Source: Ampelocalamus luodianensis
Lineage: Eukaryota > Streptophyta > Magnoliopsida > Poales > Poaceae
NCBI GenBank assembly: GCA_036346255.1
Contig: CM070633.1
Span: 13,268,001 to 13,332,000, forward strand
DNA length: 64,000 nucleotides
Direction: 5' to 3'
Shown: positions 47,316-59,601 of the stretch, piece after piece
Position numbering within the stretch: position 1 is the first letter of the stretch
Layout of the letters: each line of letters starts with the position of its first letter
Notes under the pieces: model-generated
What the model saw: the letters and a program-made list of their open reading frames with translations, nothing else
Databases searched by the model: none
What the model was told of the DNA's origin: nothing
Made by a program: the position numbers and the translations under genes

Positions 47316-48815
47316 TTCGAGAAACTGAATGGTGCTCAATTGAATTATCCGGTCTATGACAAAGAGCTTTATGCTTTAGTGCGTGCATTAGAAACTTGGC
47401 AACACTATTTATGGCCTAAAGAGTTTATTATTCATTCGATCATGAGGCATTAAAGTATTTAAAGGGCTAGCAAACTGAACTGTAGACATGCCAAATGGGT
47501 CGAATTCATTGAGTCGCTTTCTTACATTGTAAAATATAAGAAGGAAAGGAAAATGGTAGCCGATGCTCTCTAGGAAAAGTGTGCTTTAACTCAATTAGGA
47601 GTGCAAGTTCCGGTTTAGAGAGTTTGCGTGATTTATATGCTCATGACCATGATTTTTCCGCTCCTTATGCACATTGCAAAGAGGGAAAAGGCTGGGATAA
47701 ATTTCACATCCATGATGGGTTTTGTTTCGCACTAACAAATTATGCTGCCTGCACTCTCCGCGCTTGCTATTACCGCAGGAATCACATGCGTGGGTTGATG
47801 GGACATTTTGGACGGAGAAGACGTTTTCTATCGAGCGATCACTTTATTGGCCTAAGATGAGGCGAGATGTAGAGAGGTATGTGCAACGATGCATTACTTG
47901 CCACAGAGCGAAATCAAAATTGAATCCACACGGTTTGTATACCTCTATTGCTCCCAATGCACCATGGGAGGATATTAGTATGGATTTTGTTTTAGGATTA
48001 CCTAGAACTAAGAGGGAGTGATTCTGTTTTTTGTCGTTGTGGATCGTTTTTCAAAGATGGCACACTTTATTCAGTGCACAAGAGCGACGATGCAACGTGC
48101 GATATTGCTAACTTGTTTTTCAGGAGATCGTGAGGTTACATGGCGCGCCACGCACTATTGTGTCGATCGTACGTGAAGTTCATGAGCTACTTTGGAAGAC
48201 ACTTTGGGGTAAATCGGGACGAAGTTGTTATTCAAAGACGACTTGTCATCCCCAAACCGATGGTCAAACGGAGGTGGTGAACCGCACTTTCGATGCTACT
48301 TCGACCATGATCAAGAAGAATCGCGCGAAAGGGAGGATTGTTTGCCGCACGGAATTCGCTATATAATCGGGCACCCACTCACGCAGCTTGTGTCCTTTTG
48401 AAGTGGTGTATGGTTTCAAACCACGCCGCTTGATTTGTCGCCACTTCCAAGTCAACACGTGTTCATATGGAGGCATCCAAGCGAGAGTATGTGAAGAAAT
48501 TGCATCTCAAAACAAAAGAGGAGATAGAGCGCAAGGTCAAGTCATATGCCGAGAAGGCGAATAAGAAACGGAAGAAGATGATTTTTCAACCAGTGATTTG
48601 GTTTGGGTGCACTCACCAAGGATCGCTTCCGTAACGCCGCAAGTCTAAATTGCTGCCACGAGGTGATGGACCTTTAAGGTGCTTACGAAGATCAACGACA
48701 ATGCCTACAAGATAGAGCTTTCCGCTGATGACTATGGCGTGAGCTCTACTTTCAATGTCGCTGATTTATCACCTTTTTGGTGGTGATGATCCAGGCCGAG
48801 GACTCACGCCTTTTC
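47316..48815 (+). pseudogene. Element B RNase H and integrase fragment
   Basis: Plus-strand Ty3/gypsy pol, 5' truncated at the A2 junction. RNase H: EKLNGAQLNYPVYDKELYAL, WQHYLWPKEFIIHSDHEALK (about 47320-47460), ADAL near 47560. Integrase: GLMGHFG and CITCHRAKSK of the HHCC finger (about 47790-47930), WEDISMDFVLGLPR with the first catalytic D (about 47966-48010), TCHPQTDGQTEVVNRT with the catalytic E region (about 48243-48290), a PFEVVYGF motif (about 48395) and NDNAYKIEL...FNVADLSPF near the end (about 48690-48775). No chromodomain is visible, unlike family A. Several frameshifts. It likely belongs downstream of the protease seen at 33600, but is now separated from it. Confidence 0.88.
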
Positions 48816-48827
48816 AAGAGGGGAGGA
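48816..48827 (+). other. Polypurine tract of element B
   Basis: AAGAGGGGAGGA lies directly before the LTR start TGATGAGGG. The pol frame reads through it as GEDDEG. Confidence 0.85.
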
Positions 48828-49854
48828 TGATGAGGGCATCCCTAACACTTATACATCTTTCCCTATTGGTGGTCACACATCGAGGTGGACGCCACACGTG
48901 ACGCTACAAATAATTCAAGTACGTAGTGCATATTGGTCCACTGGGACGAGCAAGAGCTAAACTTCTAAATCAATGTGTGCTTTTGTTTCTTAATGAATCT
49001 TCTATTGTTATTGATGAGAATTGGGTATTACCTCATGCAAATGTTTTGTGCATTTCTGTGTTTGAACATTGTGGAGCCTTTGGAACCAAGAGGAGGTCGA
49101 GTCAAAGCAATGGAGGAGAAGCTCACGTGGGTCAACCAAGGAGAAAAGCCCAAGAATTCAAGCCCACCTGGATCTTCCACAAGTGCAACTGAAATTCATC
49201 TCGAATCAACTCAGAATTCACCTGGATTCGTTCGGGACAGCCTAACAGGGCTGTAATAAAAGGCCATAACTTTTGCATACGGAGTCCGATTGGGGTGTTC
49301 TTGGACTTGTTTGAAAGCTTATTCCAAGGCCCACACAATGGTTTTGGCCCCAGCTTCAGAAGACTTACGGTCGCGGCGCTATGGCCGAAACAATGTGACG
49401 GACTTAAGTTAGGTTTTCCTTTTGTGTGTTTTAGGTCTTAGCCGAGTTAGAGTTTGATTCGCATGTGTGGCTGGCCCTAGGTCGTGCGTGAGTCGTGGAG
49501 GGCGCCTTAAATACCCTTGCCCTCCCTTGTATCCATTAGACCAGTTTATGCATAAGATTGAAACATAGCTATTGCTTGTTCTTTCGACACCGCAGTTCAT
49601 GCGAGGACTTTGAGAGAGAATTAGGCGATCCATTTGTTTTGTTCTGCAATCCAAGGTCAAGCCGTCGCTCCATTGGGAATTGGGGACTTGGCGTCTGCTG
49701 CTCGTGGTCTCGCGACGAACAACTACCCGTGTATTGTGGGCGATTCCAAGAGTTGAGGGTTCGTGCATTGGCGCGAGTGTTCAGCTAGCGACATCGCCTA
49801 CTTCGCATCAACTATCCACGGTTTCTCACCGAGAAGATCGGGCCTCCCCGTGAT
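48828..49854 (+). mobile_element. Complete B LTR (3' LTR of element B)
   Basis: About 1.03 kb, from TGATGAGGGCATCC to GGCCTCCCCGTGATC (expected end CCGTATCA, altered by one or two bases). Preceded by the polypurine tract. The 5' portion still codes the pol tail (IPNTYTSFPIGG ... ARAKLLNQ). A TATA-like CCTTAAATAC lies at 49505-49514. Its right end abuts E sequence at 49855, which marks the second copy of the large duplication. Confidence 0.88.
49505..49514 (+). promoter_or_regulatory. TATA-like box of B LTR
   Basis: CCTTAAATAC is followed by a C/T-rich stretch. The same box is found at about 62165 and 63790 in the other B LTRs. Confidence 0.5.
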
Positions 49855-52800
49855 CGTGGGGACTTGAATTGAATAGTCGAGTTCGGTCCCCACTGGTCCG
49901 CATAAGTCCACCACAAATCCCAATCTCGCACAAAAGCACCATCACTAGCTTCCTCTTGTCCAGATCAATTTAAATATAAAATTCATTTCGACATAAGTAA
50001 ACCGACAAAGAGTTTAAAGTAGCAGAAAGCCATTTGTGATTCCCATGTTTGACAAGATATGCTTGTCAAACTCTAAAGTTTCTAGACTGCATATCTAAGC
50101 CAAATCTGAAAATATATTATAACATACAGTACTACAGTAAGGTTGAGTGTATGGTTACAATTAAGGTAATCCACCATATTAGGTCATAACTAACTACTAC
50201 AGATCATATTGGTATTTTTCTAAAAATAGCATGCACAGATGTCATCAGATTTGGAAAAGCTATTGTATAAAATTTGGGATCAACATGGTGCAAAGAGGAT
50301 GCTTGCCTTGATAGTAATAAACTTCTGTTGCAGGTTCAGGTTGCTCAGAAATAGAGTCAAAAGCTTCAGAAGAACCAGATTCTATAAGAAGCAATAAAGT
50401 CCAATAAATGCCAAAATCGACAATAAGTACAAAATGGAAGAAATATGCATGATCAATCTGGAAATGCATGATTGGCAGTATGCTTAAGTTATATCTACCC
50501 TAATAGTGATAACAACCCATTTTATCAGATACAACTTTTAAATAACAGAAACTATAGTCTAGAACCAAGTTTCAGTTTTTTTTTTTTAGAATTTGAAAAG
50601 AACAGAAACAGGACAGAAGCAGTTTTCAGATTAGTTATGAATAGACTAAGTAAAGGATGGTAAATTGAAACTTAGTCTGGTTTTGAAAGCAAATGATATC
50701 CTAAGCAAACCCTAGTTTAACACTAGCCGGCCAGATTACAAGGGCTAAAGAACAAGCAATGTTGTCTGCTGAACTGACAACAGAGAATGAGGTAAAGCTC
50801 TGCTACAAAATTAAGTAGATGATAAGGAAGATCAAAAGAATAACTTGTTATGCTGCTAGGGTTTAGTTACAACCTACATAGGATAACAAGTTGACAGGAG
50901 AAACCCTAGGTCTTGAAAAAGATATGAAAGACCGAAAAGTTAGAATAACAACTTTTCAGTTTGAAGCAAGTTGAAGCTACTGATATTCAAAAGAATGATT
51001 CATATGAGCTCCTAAGGTCCTTAAGGTGCTCAAGATGTCAAAACTAAGGTTTTAACTCACCTGGTTGAGAGAAACTCCGAAAATTGAGAAACCGACTCTG
51101 ATCAACAGAGAGAAATCCCTTGGTTTTAACCTACAAAAGATGTTAAAATATTAGTGCAAGGTGAAACCAGTGCTTAAGGTGGATAAGCAATTCGGAGGGG
51201 CAAGAAACTCCACCGACAAAGAACGCATGTAAGAATAGCCCAGTGGTCAACAATGGCAGCGACTCAAAAAGGTTATATATAGATGTTGAGCTACAGGCAA
51301 AGTGGAAGAGTCTAGAGTTGATGAGGTGTCCATTTAGGGCTAAATATCCCAAAAATTAGTTGCATAAACTTTGGGATAAATCCTCTCCTTGGTTTACAGA
51401 GATGGCTGCGCGTAGAGAGGCAAGGAAGAAGACAAGAACCTCCTGACATGTGGGTCCCAATGTCAGCCACTGTCATGCGCGCCTCCTAAAGCTCAAAAGA
51501 ACAACAACCGTCCGATTAGAAATGGGCGGCTGTGATAAATAGAGAGGTTAAAAGGTTTTAATCGGTAACTTTTAATATGGGTCGTGCGATCTTGATCAGT
51601 CGATCGAGATTTAAACAGAGCCCAAAGGGATTTCGGATCTACTTTCAACTCGACGCTGGATTGGAATCCAACGATCAACGCGAAGGTACACGCACCTTTT
51701 TTGATGAGACGACGCGGCACCGTTAGATTTGATTTCTACGGTCAAGATGGAAAAATGAACCGGATGGTCCGAATGCATACACAATGCAGGCCCTACGATT
51801 GAAATCCAACGATTCGCTAAATTTGGGCTTTAAAAGCCCACGGTCAAAAAGGCGCACCGTAGGATCTAGATCTAAGGGCTCAAGATAGCTGCGCGCCTTT
51901 AATTTCAAAAGAAAAGGGCAGCGCGGTTGGATCAAGAATGGACGGCGGAGATCGAGAGGGACTCCGGAGTCGTCCGAATCGCATACATCACTCGACCCTA
52001 CGATTACAATCCAACGGCCCATTGAAAAGCAGCTCGAATGGCACGCAGTAAAGGGATGCCGTAGGATTTGAATCTGACGGTCCAGAGAAAAGCGCGCCTT
52101 TAAGTTTAAAATGAAAAGGAAGGCGCTGTTGATTGGGAATGGGCGTGGAGATCATGAGAAGATCCGAGTCGTCCGAATGCATACATCTCCTTGATCGTCC
52201 GATTAAGATCCAAATGTGGGATTGGGCTCACATGTGGACACCACGGGACATTGCGACCATGCCCGCTCGATTAGAAATCAACGCCACAAAGACGCGAATA
52301 GTTTGGGCTCGCGCTCGAGCGTGATCGAGCCGGACCAGTGAAAGGGTTGGACCCAACCGCAAAGGTGTGAGCCACTACAAGATTAGAGTTTAGGTCTAGA
52401 CTCAAGGTTGACTAAATCCTAAATTCAAAGTTTGAAAGTTTGACTGGGTTTAAAATAGCAAATAAATTTGTAAAATCATGAAATTTTTACTAGAGGCTAC
52501 TGGGATGATATATTTCCCAGATAAATTTTATAAACCACATTATCACTTTGTAAAATACATAAATAATTATCTTAGTCGAATATGTTTATTTAAAGGTAAA
52601 TATTTTCTTTAAGCCAAAATAATTTCTAAAAATTCAACAAAAATATTTTTAGTCAAGATAATTTATTTAGACTTTAAGGAAAATACTTCTACTCATAATA
52701 CAAGTTTCATCTTGTATTTCCTTTGAAACTTCAAATGGGTTATTGACTTTGCTAGAAAGGGAGGTTTCAATTGATAACAAGAAACCCAATCAGCACTATG

Positions 52801-52870
52801 AACAGAATGTCATGAACAGATCCCACATCGCTTCAAAGCGTACTATTATGCTTAAAAATTTGGGGTCATA
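49855..52870 (-). mobile_element. LTR E, partial, second copy
   Basis: Equivalent to 7434-10459; starts at CGTGGGGACTTG within E with no LTR end. The TATA box is at 51273-51282 and the donor-like site at 51060. The right end is damaged (GGGGTCATA where the first copy has GGGGTTGTTACA). GATGG follows at 52872. Confidence 0.85.
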
Positions 52871-53879
52871 TGATGGTGTTTGGGAGCATTGTAGTTGTCC
52901 GAACGGCTTTACCCGTATATGGTAGTTGACCTTCGGCTTTACAATGTAAGCGTATGGGTTTCGGTCCACACGAGCGGCTCGTAGTTAATACACAATATTG
53001 GAAACGTCTCGTGGGACTTAGCCGTGCTGGCATACCTTCAGAAGTGTGCTTTTTGTGGAAAAAAGGTGATCTGAAGTGTGGGTACATTGGTACACCCCTG
53101 CAGGGTTAAAACTATTCGAATAGCCTCGTCCTAGGTTATGGACACGCTCGGCTACGCCCCGTGAGAACTAGACTACAACCTTTTAAATTAAAACTTGACA
53201 TGGATGGTACGAATGGGTAATTCGTGCTATTGTTGTGATGGCCATTGGGTTGGTCATCTCCAGGATGTCTTTGTGTCTATTACTTATTGTATCGCTGTTA
53301 TTTATGCAAATGAAATTCAGATTGTTAAACAGCCTTCAATCTATTATACATTGCAAATAAAATCTGCTTTATGCTGTAAATAACTTTTGAGCCTGCTCCT
53401 TTGATTAAAGCCTGCATGTAGTAGTATCTAGGTTTGTTACTCGTAAGTCTTGTGAGTATATTTTTGTACTCATTTGCTTTGCTTATTTGTTGCAGAGGAG
53501 GTTGATCCCCAAGGGATCAACTTTGGTGAGTTTTCATGCGGTGTGGACGACTAGCTTGGCGGCCCGGTCGGATTGCCTTGTGGGTGTATGGAAAACTGGT
53601 TGGCTTTTGTCTTAGCCATCTTATGACATTTTGCTTCCGTTGTTATTTCTAACTCTTTAGCTTGATGGGGACCGGTTGGACTCCTTTGTAATAACTACTA
53701 TGTATGTCTTTTGCTAGACTCGTTATTATGTGTTGTATGGAATTGATGTATGCTTTTGTAAAGATATATGTGTGCTGCAATTCTGGGAAGCACGTGTCCA
53801 TCGAGCACGATGTATTTTGTTTGTGATGCTAGAGCCAAAGGAAGGCTAAGTATTGCAAGCTAAATAAACCGGAGTCTCA
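52871..53879 (+). mobile_element. LTR F 3' end, second copy
   Basis: Equivalent to 10460-11463, with the palindrome CTATTCGAATAG at 53112-53123, CCCTGCAGGG just before it, the acceptor-like TTGTTGCAG|AGG, and the end GGAGTCTCA at 53879. Confidence 0.88.
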
Positions 53880-53886
53880 TAAAGCT

Positions 53887-53899
53887 TGGTATCAGAGCC
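53887..53899 (+). other. Primer binding site of F, second copy
   Basis: TGGTATCAGAGCC, same spacing to the LTR end as at 11471. Confidence 0.93.
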
Positions 53900-54696
53900 A
53901 TGCCACCATAGAAACCCCTAGCTTGGTCGTCCTTAGATGGTTAAAAAAACTTAATTTCAAAAGTATTAAATAGTTTTTAAAAACTTAAGTAAGTTCTCGA
54001 TTTTACTCCTTATCTATCTTAGATTGCTTATCTCACCTTACTCTTGATTGAGTTTAAAAGTTGTTTTCTCTCTTCCTTTCAAAAGGTAGTTGTTATCGCT
54101 TAAATTGGGTTTGGGAACTAATGAGTTTGGCAAATTGAAGTGTTGGCTGCCCTTCTACAAGGTCTTTGAAGCTTCTAGAATGGTAAATTTCGACTAGGAG
54201 CTTGATGTAAAATCTGGACAGCAAGCGCCAATTTCCGGATAACAAGCTCAAAGGTTCTAAATAGGGTAGATATTAAGAGGTTAACTCAACTAAAACTTAT
54301 GGGAATAAAAGGGTAAGAAGTGATACTAGTTGGCTAAGTATCTAACACCATTATTAGTGATTTACCCTGCTTTTCTCGTGTTAAAACTGAATTGCGTGCT
54401 GAAATTTACCTTCCTAAACCGATTGCCGCTCTTTCCATACGGGTTAGTCGCTACGGAAGTTGGCTTTAAGTCTTGAGGTCTCTTGTTGTTTCTTGAGCTT
54501 TTGTAAGCTTTTAAAGTTCATTTCCTTGATGTTTTGTGGCTTTCATTTAGGTAATGTTCGCTTCCTAGTCCTTGGCTTTTCTTTCGCCCTTCACTTCTAG
54601 TCTTCAAAGTTATGCTAACCCATCCTTTCACTTTGGAGGCACTGACGTTGTGTTGGGTACGCTTCTTGTCAACTTTCATCTTGCTACTATTTTGTT
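53900..54696 (+). mobile_element. F leader, second copy
   Basis: Matches 11484-12302 with small gaps. No gene supported. Confidence 0.8.
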
Positions 54697-56714
54697 TGTA
54701 ACATCCCAAATTCTGTACTTGTGTTTCAACCGTAAGAAAATGAGTAGAAATTAAAACTTTTCTTACATCTTGTAATTCCAAGATGTTTGGAAAATTCTTG
54801 TAATAAGAATGATGGAACTTGTCCAATCTTGTGATCTTTCTCTGCAAATATTTTTCCTAAGTCCTAGGGTTGATGTGGGACCCCTCTGAAAAATTTCATA
54901 ATTTTTAGAAATTGTTGGAATATTTTTAAGGGTCAGTCAAACTTGATTGACCTGTAGTCAAACCCTAGCTCAGCACATTGTATAATTTTTAGAGGGAAAT
55001 GTACAGCACAAAAACCTTTGAAAATTTTATGCAAGGTCAATATCTAAGTTAGCAAGCTCCCGTAAAAATTTCAGAATTTTTGGAGTTAGTTTGCCACCTC
55101 AAATAAATCCCCAAGTCTCAGCTTTTAATTTCAAACTCAAACTCGATTCTCCTGTTTCTCGTGCGCACTGAGTCCGCTCGTGCTAACCGCCTCGGCCAAA
55201 CCAACTAAAAGCACCAGCCTGAGCCAAGGCAACCTCGCCACCGCAGCCCTTGGATCTCGCCCAACCGCCTAGACCACCTCATGTTCTATTTGCAAAGACA
55301 AACCTCTAGACCTCCCTAGGACCTCCTTTGCATCTTTTGCAAAGACCACCTGGGGCGTCCTCTCTCACCTCTCGACCACCCCTAGCACTTGGGTGATCGT
55401 GGGCCGCCATCTTCGGGACCGTGGCTCGACCTCCCTAAGTGTTAGGACCCTAATCCTTATTTAAAACTGAGCCCTTAGATTCTCATCCAACCGCTCGCAC
55501 TCCCTAGTTGGAGCTCAGGTTTGATTTTAGCCGTTGAGTTCTTTGACCGGTCCTCCCGGTTCTCTCACCGACCGTGGGCCCGGTCATTATCAATTTTGTG
55601 CGCATGGCAAGAGAGAGAAAGGCCTTGTCAACTCTAGGGTCGACAACGCGCTATGTGCTGCCAACATTAATTGTGTGGCAGCCCTTTTGCTCAAAAGTCT
55701 CTCTGACACCTACTCCCATCATTTCGAGTGTCCTAGCTGGTTGAAACCGTGGACACTGCCTTTGTTCTTCCTCTCCAGCTATATATTGAGCCCGAGCTTC
55801 TCCCTTAAGCTTCTTTGGATCCATTCTTGCACCTCTAGTTTCTTTCACTACTCTTGTGCTCAAAACACCCGAAAATCATTGCCACCATTGCTGGACCTTG
55901 GAGCTCCCAGGCTGCCTTCGATCTCCAGTGGTTCAATATTGCAATATTGGCTGTCACTTTGCCCCCTTGGTCAACTCAAGTCTCCCTAACTTGTTTTGTT
56001 TAACCTTCACAGAAGTTGACAATTTGGGAGCTTGCTTTTCGGGGCCAGGAGTGTCGTCTTCCTCATCTCCGGCGAGCACCATCGTCACCGGAGCTCTTGT
56101 GGTCACCCCTATCCCTCCTTCGTTCCCTGGTGAGTACCTTGGTATTGGAAACCCGGTTCTTTTAGATCTGGTTAGTTTTTCGTTTTGGCCGCATTTTGCC
56201 TCCGGCGGCCATCTCCGACTAGCCGCCGGTAGGAGGTGTTTTTGGTGTAGCTTTTGGCACCTTTAGGTTCCCTCACTATTTAGAACTCAACCGTGCCTTT
56301 GGTTCTCGCCATGGCGTGGTCCCCTGCTCGCCGGCGCGGTGAGCTAAAGTCCGAACTCATGTTTTTGCCGTGCCTTACTCTGACAAGTCTGTGGCCTTAT
56401 GATTAGCATTTAAGTTGTCCTAGGCCCAATCATTAGTGTTTAATGCTGTTCTTGCGGTAAAAAGTGGGTGTCGTTAAGTCCCCGACTCTTAGTTTCAATC
56501 ATGGCCGCTTAGGAGCACCATGTGTTAGATCCTCACCGTAGGGTTTTCCTCCGCTAAAGCCTTAGTCACTAGACCTCCTAGAACCCATCTTGACCGTTTA
56601 GGACCACCCCAACTGCATCTCCTAGTATAAGTCTCTAGCTGCCGTGACCTCCCGCCAAATCCCGACTGCTAAAGACCTCCGTAGGTTAAATCCACCTGTA
56701 GGATCACCTCCGCC

Positions 56715-56874
56715 TTGGGGTCCTCTTTGCAAAAGACCGCATTGGGGTCCTCTTTGCAAAAGACCGCATTGGGGTCCTCTTTGCAAAAGACCGCATTGGG
56801 GTCCTCTTTGCAAAAGACCGCATTAGGGTCCTCTTTGCAAAAGACCGCATTGGGGTCCTCTTTGCAAAAAGACC
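56715..56874. repeat. 27-bp palindromic minisatellite, six copies
   Basis: Same unit as 14316-14449 with one more copy. The unit carrying CATTAGGG and the terminal unit with an extra A are kept in order, so the gain or loss was internal. Confidence 0.92.
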
Positions 56875-57671
56875 ACCACTAGTCCTTGTAAAGAAGCTGC
56901 AGGACCTCCTCGCTTGATCCGGACTGCTCAGACCTCCCTGTGGAGATCCGAACCGTCCGTGGCTCTCTGTTAAACACTTGCTTTGTAGACCTCCCGTGGA
57001 GATCTTGACCGTTAGGACCTCCCTGAGATCCTAGCCGCCTGCACTTCTCCGCTTAAATCTTGATCGCCTAAGACCTCCCCGTGAGATCTTAGCCGCCGAG
57101 ACCTCCGTTAGACTCGTTACCCTAGGACCTCCTCGTGGAGATCTGGACCGCCAGATCCAGATCTGACGGTCACGACCTCCTCAGTGCGTAAGGAGATCCT
57201 TCGCATGTGCTGTGCATCCGGTGGTTGGGGCCATTAGATCTAATCTTAACGGTTCGGACTCCTCCTTTTTCATCACTACAGTCAGATCACCCGAGAGCTC
57301 CAAATTTTCAAAGTGTTTAAATGCTCTACTTTCCAAATGCGAATAACTATTTCGTTTTAACTCCTTTTTGAGAAATTCGAATTGTGTTAGCTCAGAGTAG
57401 CATGAACTTTAATTTGAGTATTTTAGACTCGCTGTAGAGTAGAAAATTATATAAATCGTGTTAACTTGTTTTAACCAAAAAGGTGGTCTAGACTTCACCA
57501 AATTTGTAAAATACATAACTAATTCTCAGAATCCTTTTGAGTGAATCCAATCTGTTGGCTTCCTCTAATAATAAACTTGTTGTTAAAATTGACTTTAGGC
57601 ATGTTATCTGTTTCAAAGAAGAGTTCATAAGCAATTTAGTTTTGTTCATTTTTATAACTTGAAAAATCATA

Positions 57672-58543
57672 TGATACGGGGAGGCCCGATCTTCTCGTGA
57701 GGAACCGTGATAGTTGATGCGAAGTAGACGATGTCGCTAGCTGAACACTCGCGCCAATGCACGAACCCTCAACTCTTCTGAATACGCCCAAACACACCGG
57801 TAGTTGTTCGTCGCGAGACCACGAACGATTTAACGCCAAGTCCCCAATTCCCAATGGAACGACGGCTTGACCTCGAGTTGCGTAACAAACAATGGATCGC
57901 CTAATTTTCTCAAAGTCCTCGCATGAACTCGTGTCGAAAGAACAAGCAATAGCTATGTTTCAATCTTATACATAAACTGGTCTACTCACAAAGCTCTGAT
58001 GAACAAGAATCGAAAGTGCTACAAGAATCCGAGTCCGACATCGTTCATCTGCTAAGAATCCGAGTCCGATTCTGCTCACGTAAACAATAATCCGATTCAA
58101 AAACGTCCTACTTTAATTTGGAAATTTAAACTAGTCTCCTCTCCTGTTCCTCTTATATTGTGAGCTTTCCTTCTCTTAGCTTGCTGCGAATTTGTTCGAT
58201 GCACTTGATGCTTCTTTGATGCCAATGTAACCCTTGTTGGCCACATGTGTTTCTCCTCCATGAATTTGTTCCCGGCCTCCTCTCCTCCAAAGGCTTCACA
58301 ATGTTCAAACTCGAGAATGCACAAATCATTTGCATGAGGTAATACCCAATTCTCATCAATGACAATAGAAGATTCGTTAAGAAACAAAAGCACTGCTGAT
58401 TTAGAAGTTTAGCTTTTGCTCTCGCCGCTGGGACCAATATGCACTTCAGACTTGAATTATTTAGAAGGCCATGTATGGCGTCCACCTCAAGATGTGTATG
58501 ACCACCAATAGGGAAAGATGTATATGTTAGGGATGCCTCATCA
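57672..58543 (-). mobile_element. B2 solo LTR, second copy
   Basis: Same element and same TCATA duplication (57667-57671 and 58544-58548) as at 15265-16144. It was therefore copied with the segment, not inserted independently. Confidence 0.92.
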
Positions 58544-59257
58544 TCATAACTAAATCATTTTAACTCTAAATGAGGTGCGACTACTTGTGTTAGCCTTAAA
58601 ATGTCAGTAGCTACCTATCATAAAAATTTTAAGTCCAGAAAACCTCTAGAAAATTATTTATGAACAGTAACCTCATTTAATTTTAATTTCAGCCGAATTG
58701 AATTGTTTTGATCATATCTTTTGCTTAGAAAGTCCAAATCAATTGGTTCTTGTTTCTAAATTCATTTTAAATCTTGCTCTTGCTGCTGTAAAATTTTCAG
58801 AGCATTTGGAGCATTTTGGTTTTATAGTCTTTTTCGTTTTCTTTGTTCTTATCGGTTCTTTTTCGCTCTTTCAGTAGGTTCCACGACAGCCATCCTTGAG
58901 AGTGATCCTCTGCAGCATAGTGAGCAACAAAGCTGTGCAAGCAGTTTGATCATTTCCCATTTAATCCCAATACTTTTAAAGTCTAATATTTTGTTTAACT
59001 TGTATGTATGCATTGCTATTTTGTTGTTAAATTGATTAGTTAATCCTCTAGTTGCATAATCTGTAGGTAAATAATTATCCTCTACTACCTGAGCCTAGGT
59101 TATTTGTTGTGATTAGAGTTCGTTGGATGATCTCTTGTCACTTAGTAGATTGCGAATAAATATTGCTTAGCCATGCCTAGTTATCGGTAGTATTGGGCGA
59201 TCATCGACTTTGTCGGTGATCTTGATCACACAAATGTTACTATTATTCCATTATGTC

Positions 59258-59601
59258 CTTGTACCTTGTGCAAAACGAGCTTGTTTTATCTCTATTTCCG
59301 CTTGAGCTCATTCATTTGTTTGCATTAAGTCTCGCTTATCTTTGCGTGCTGCTCATACACTTCGCTTAAACCTATTGGATCAGCACATAGGCAACATACT
59401 CTAGCTTTGATCATTACTTAGCTTTACAATACCTTGAATATCGATTGCATAGGATATACACATACCGCCCAAGCTCCACCTACACCCGCTTGTGTACTCC
59501 CTTGCTCTTGGGAACTGTAAGTCGTCACAACTGCCGATTTGCCTTCGGGAGGAGGTCACACACCACGCACGCCATCAACAATAACTTCCGAGCTGCGTGC
59601 C
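59258..59601 (+). mobile_element. Element B leader, second copy
   Basis: Matches 16831-17179. No LTR, primer site or gene is visible in it. Confidence 0.5.

Larger units (their letters stand above)
54697..59257 (+). mobile_element. LTR G, second copy
   Basis: Same start (TGTAACATCCCAAATT), same TATA (55780-55787), same donor-like site, nested B2 solo LTR and same truncated right end as 12303-16830. Open frames such as 55534-55989 and 55856-56266 correspond to the LTR leader and have no recognisable protein. Confidence 0.82.
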
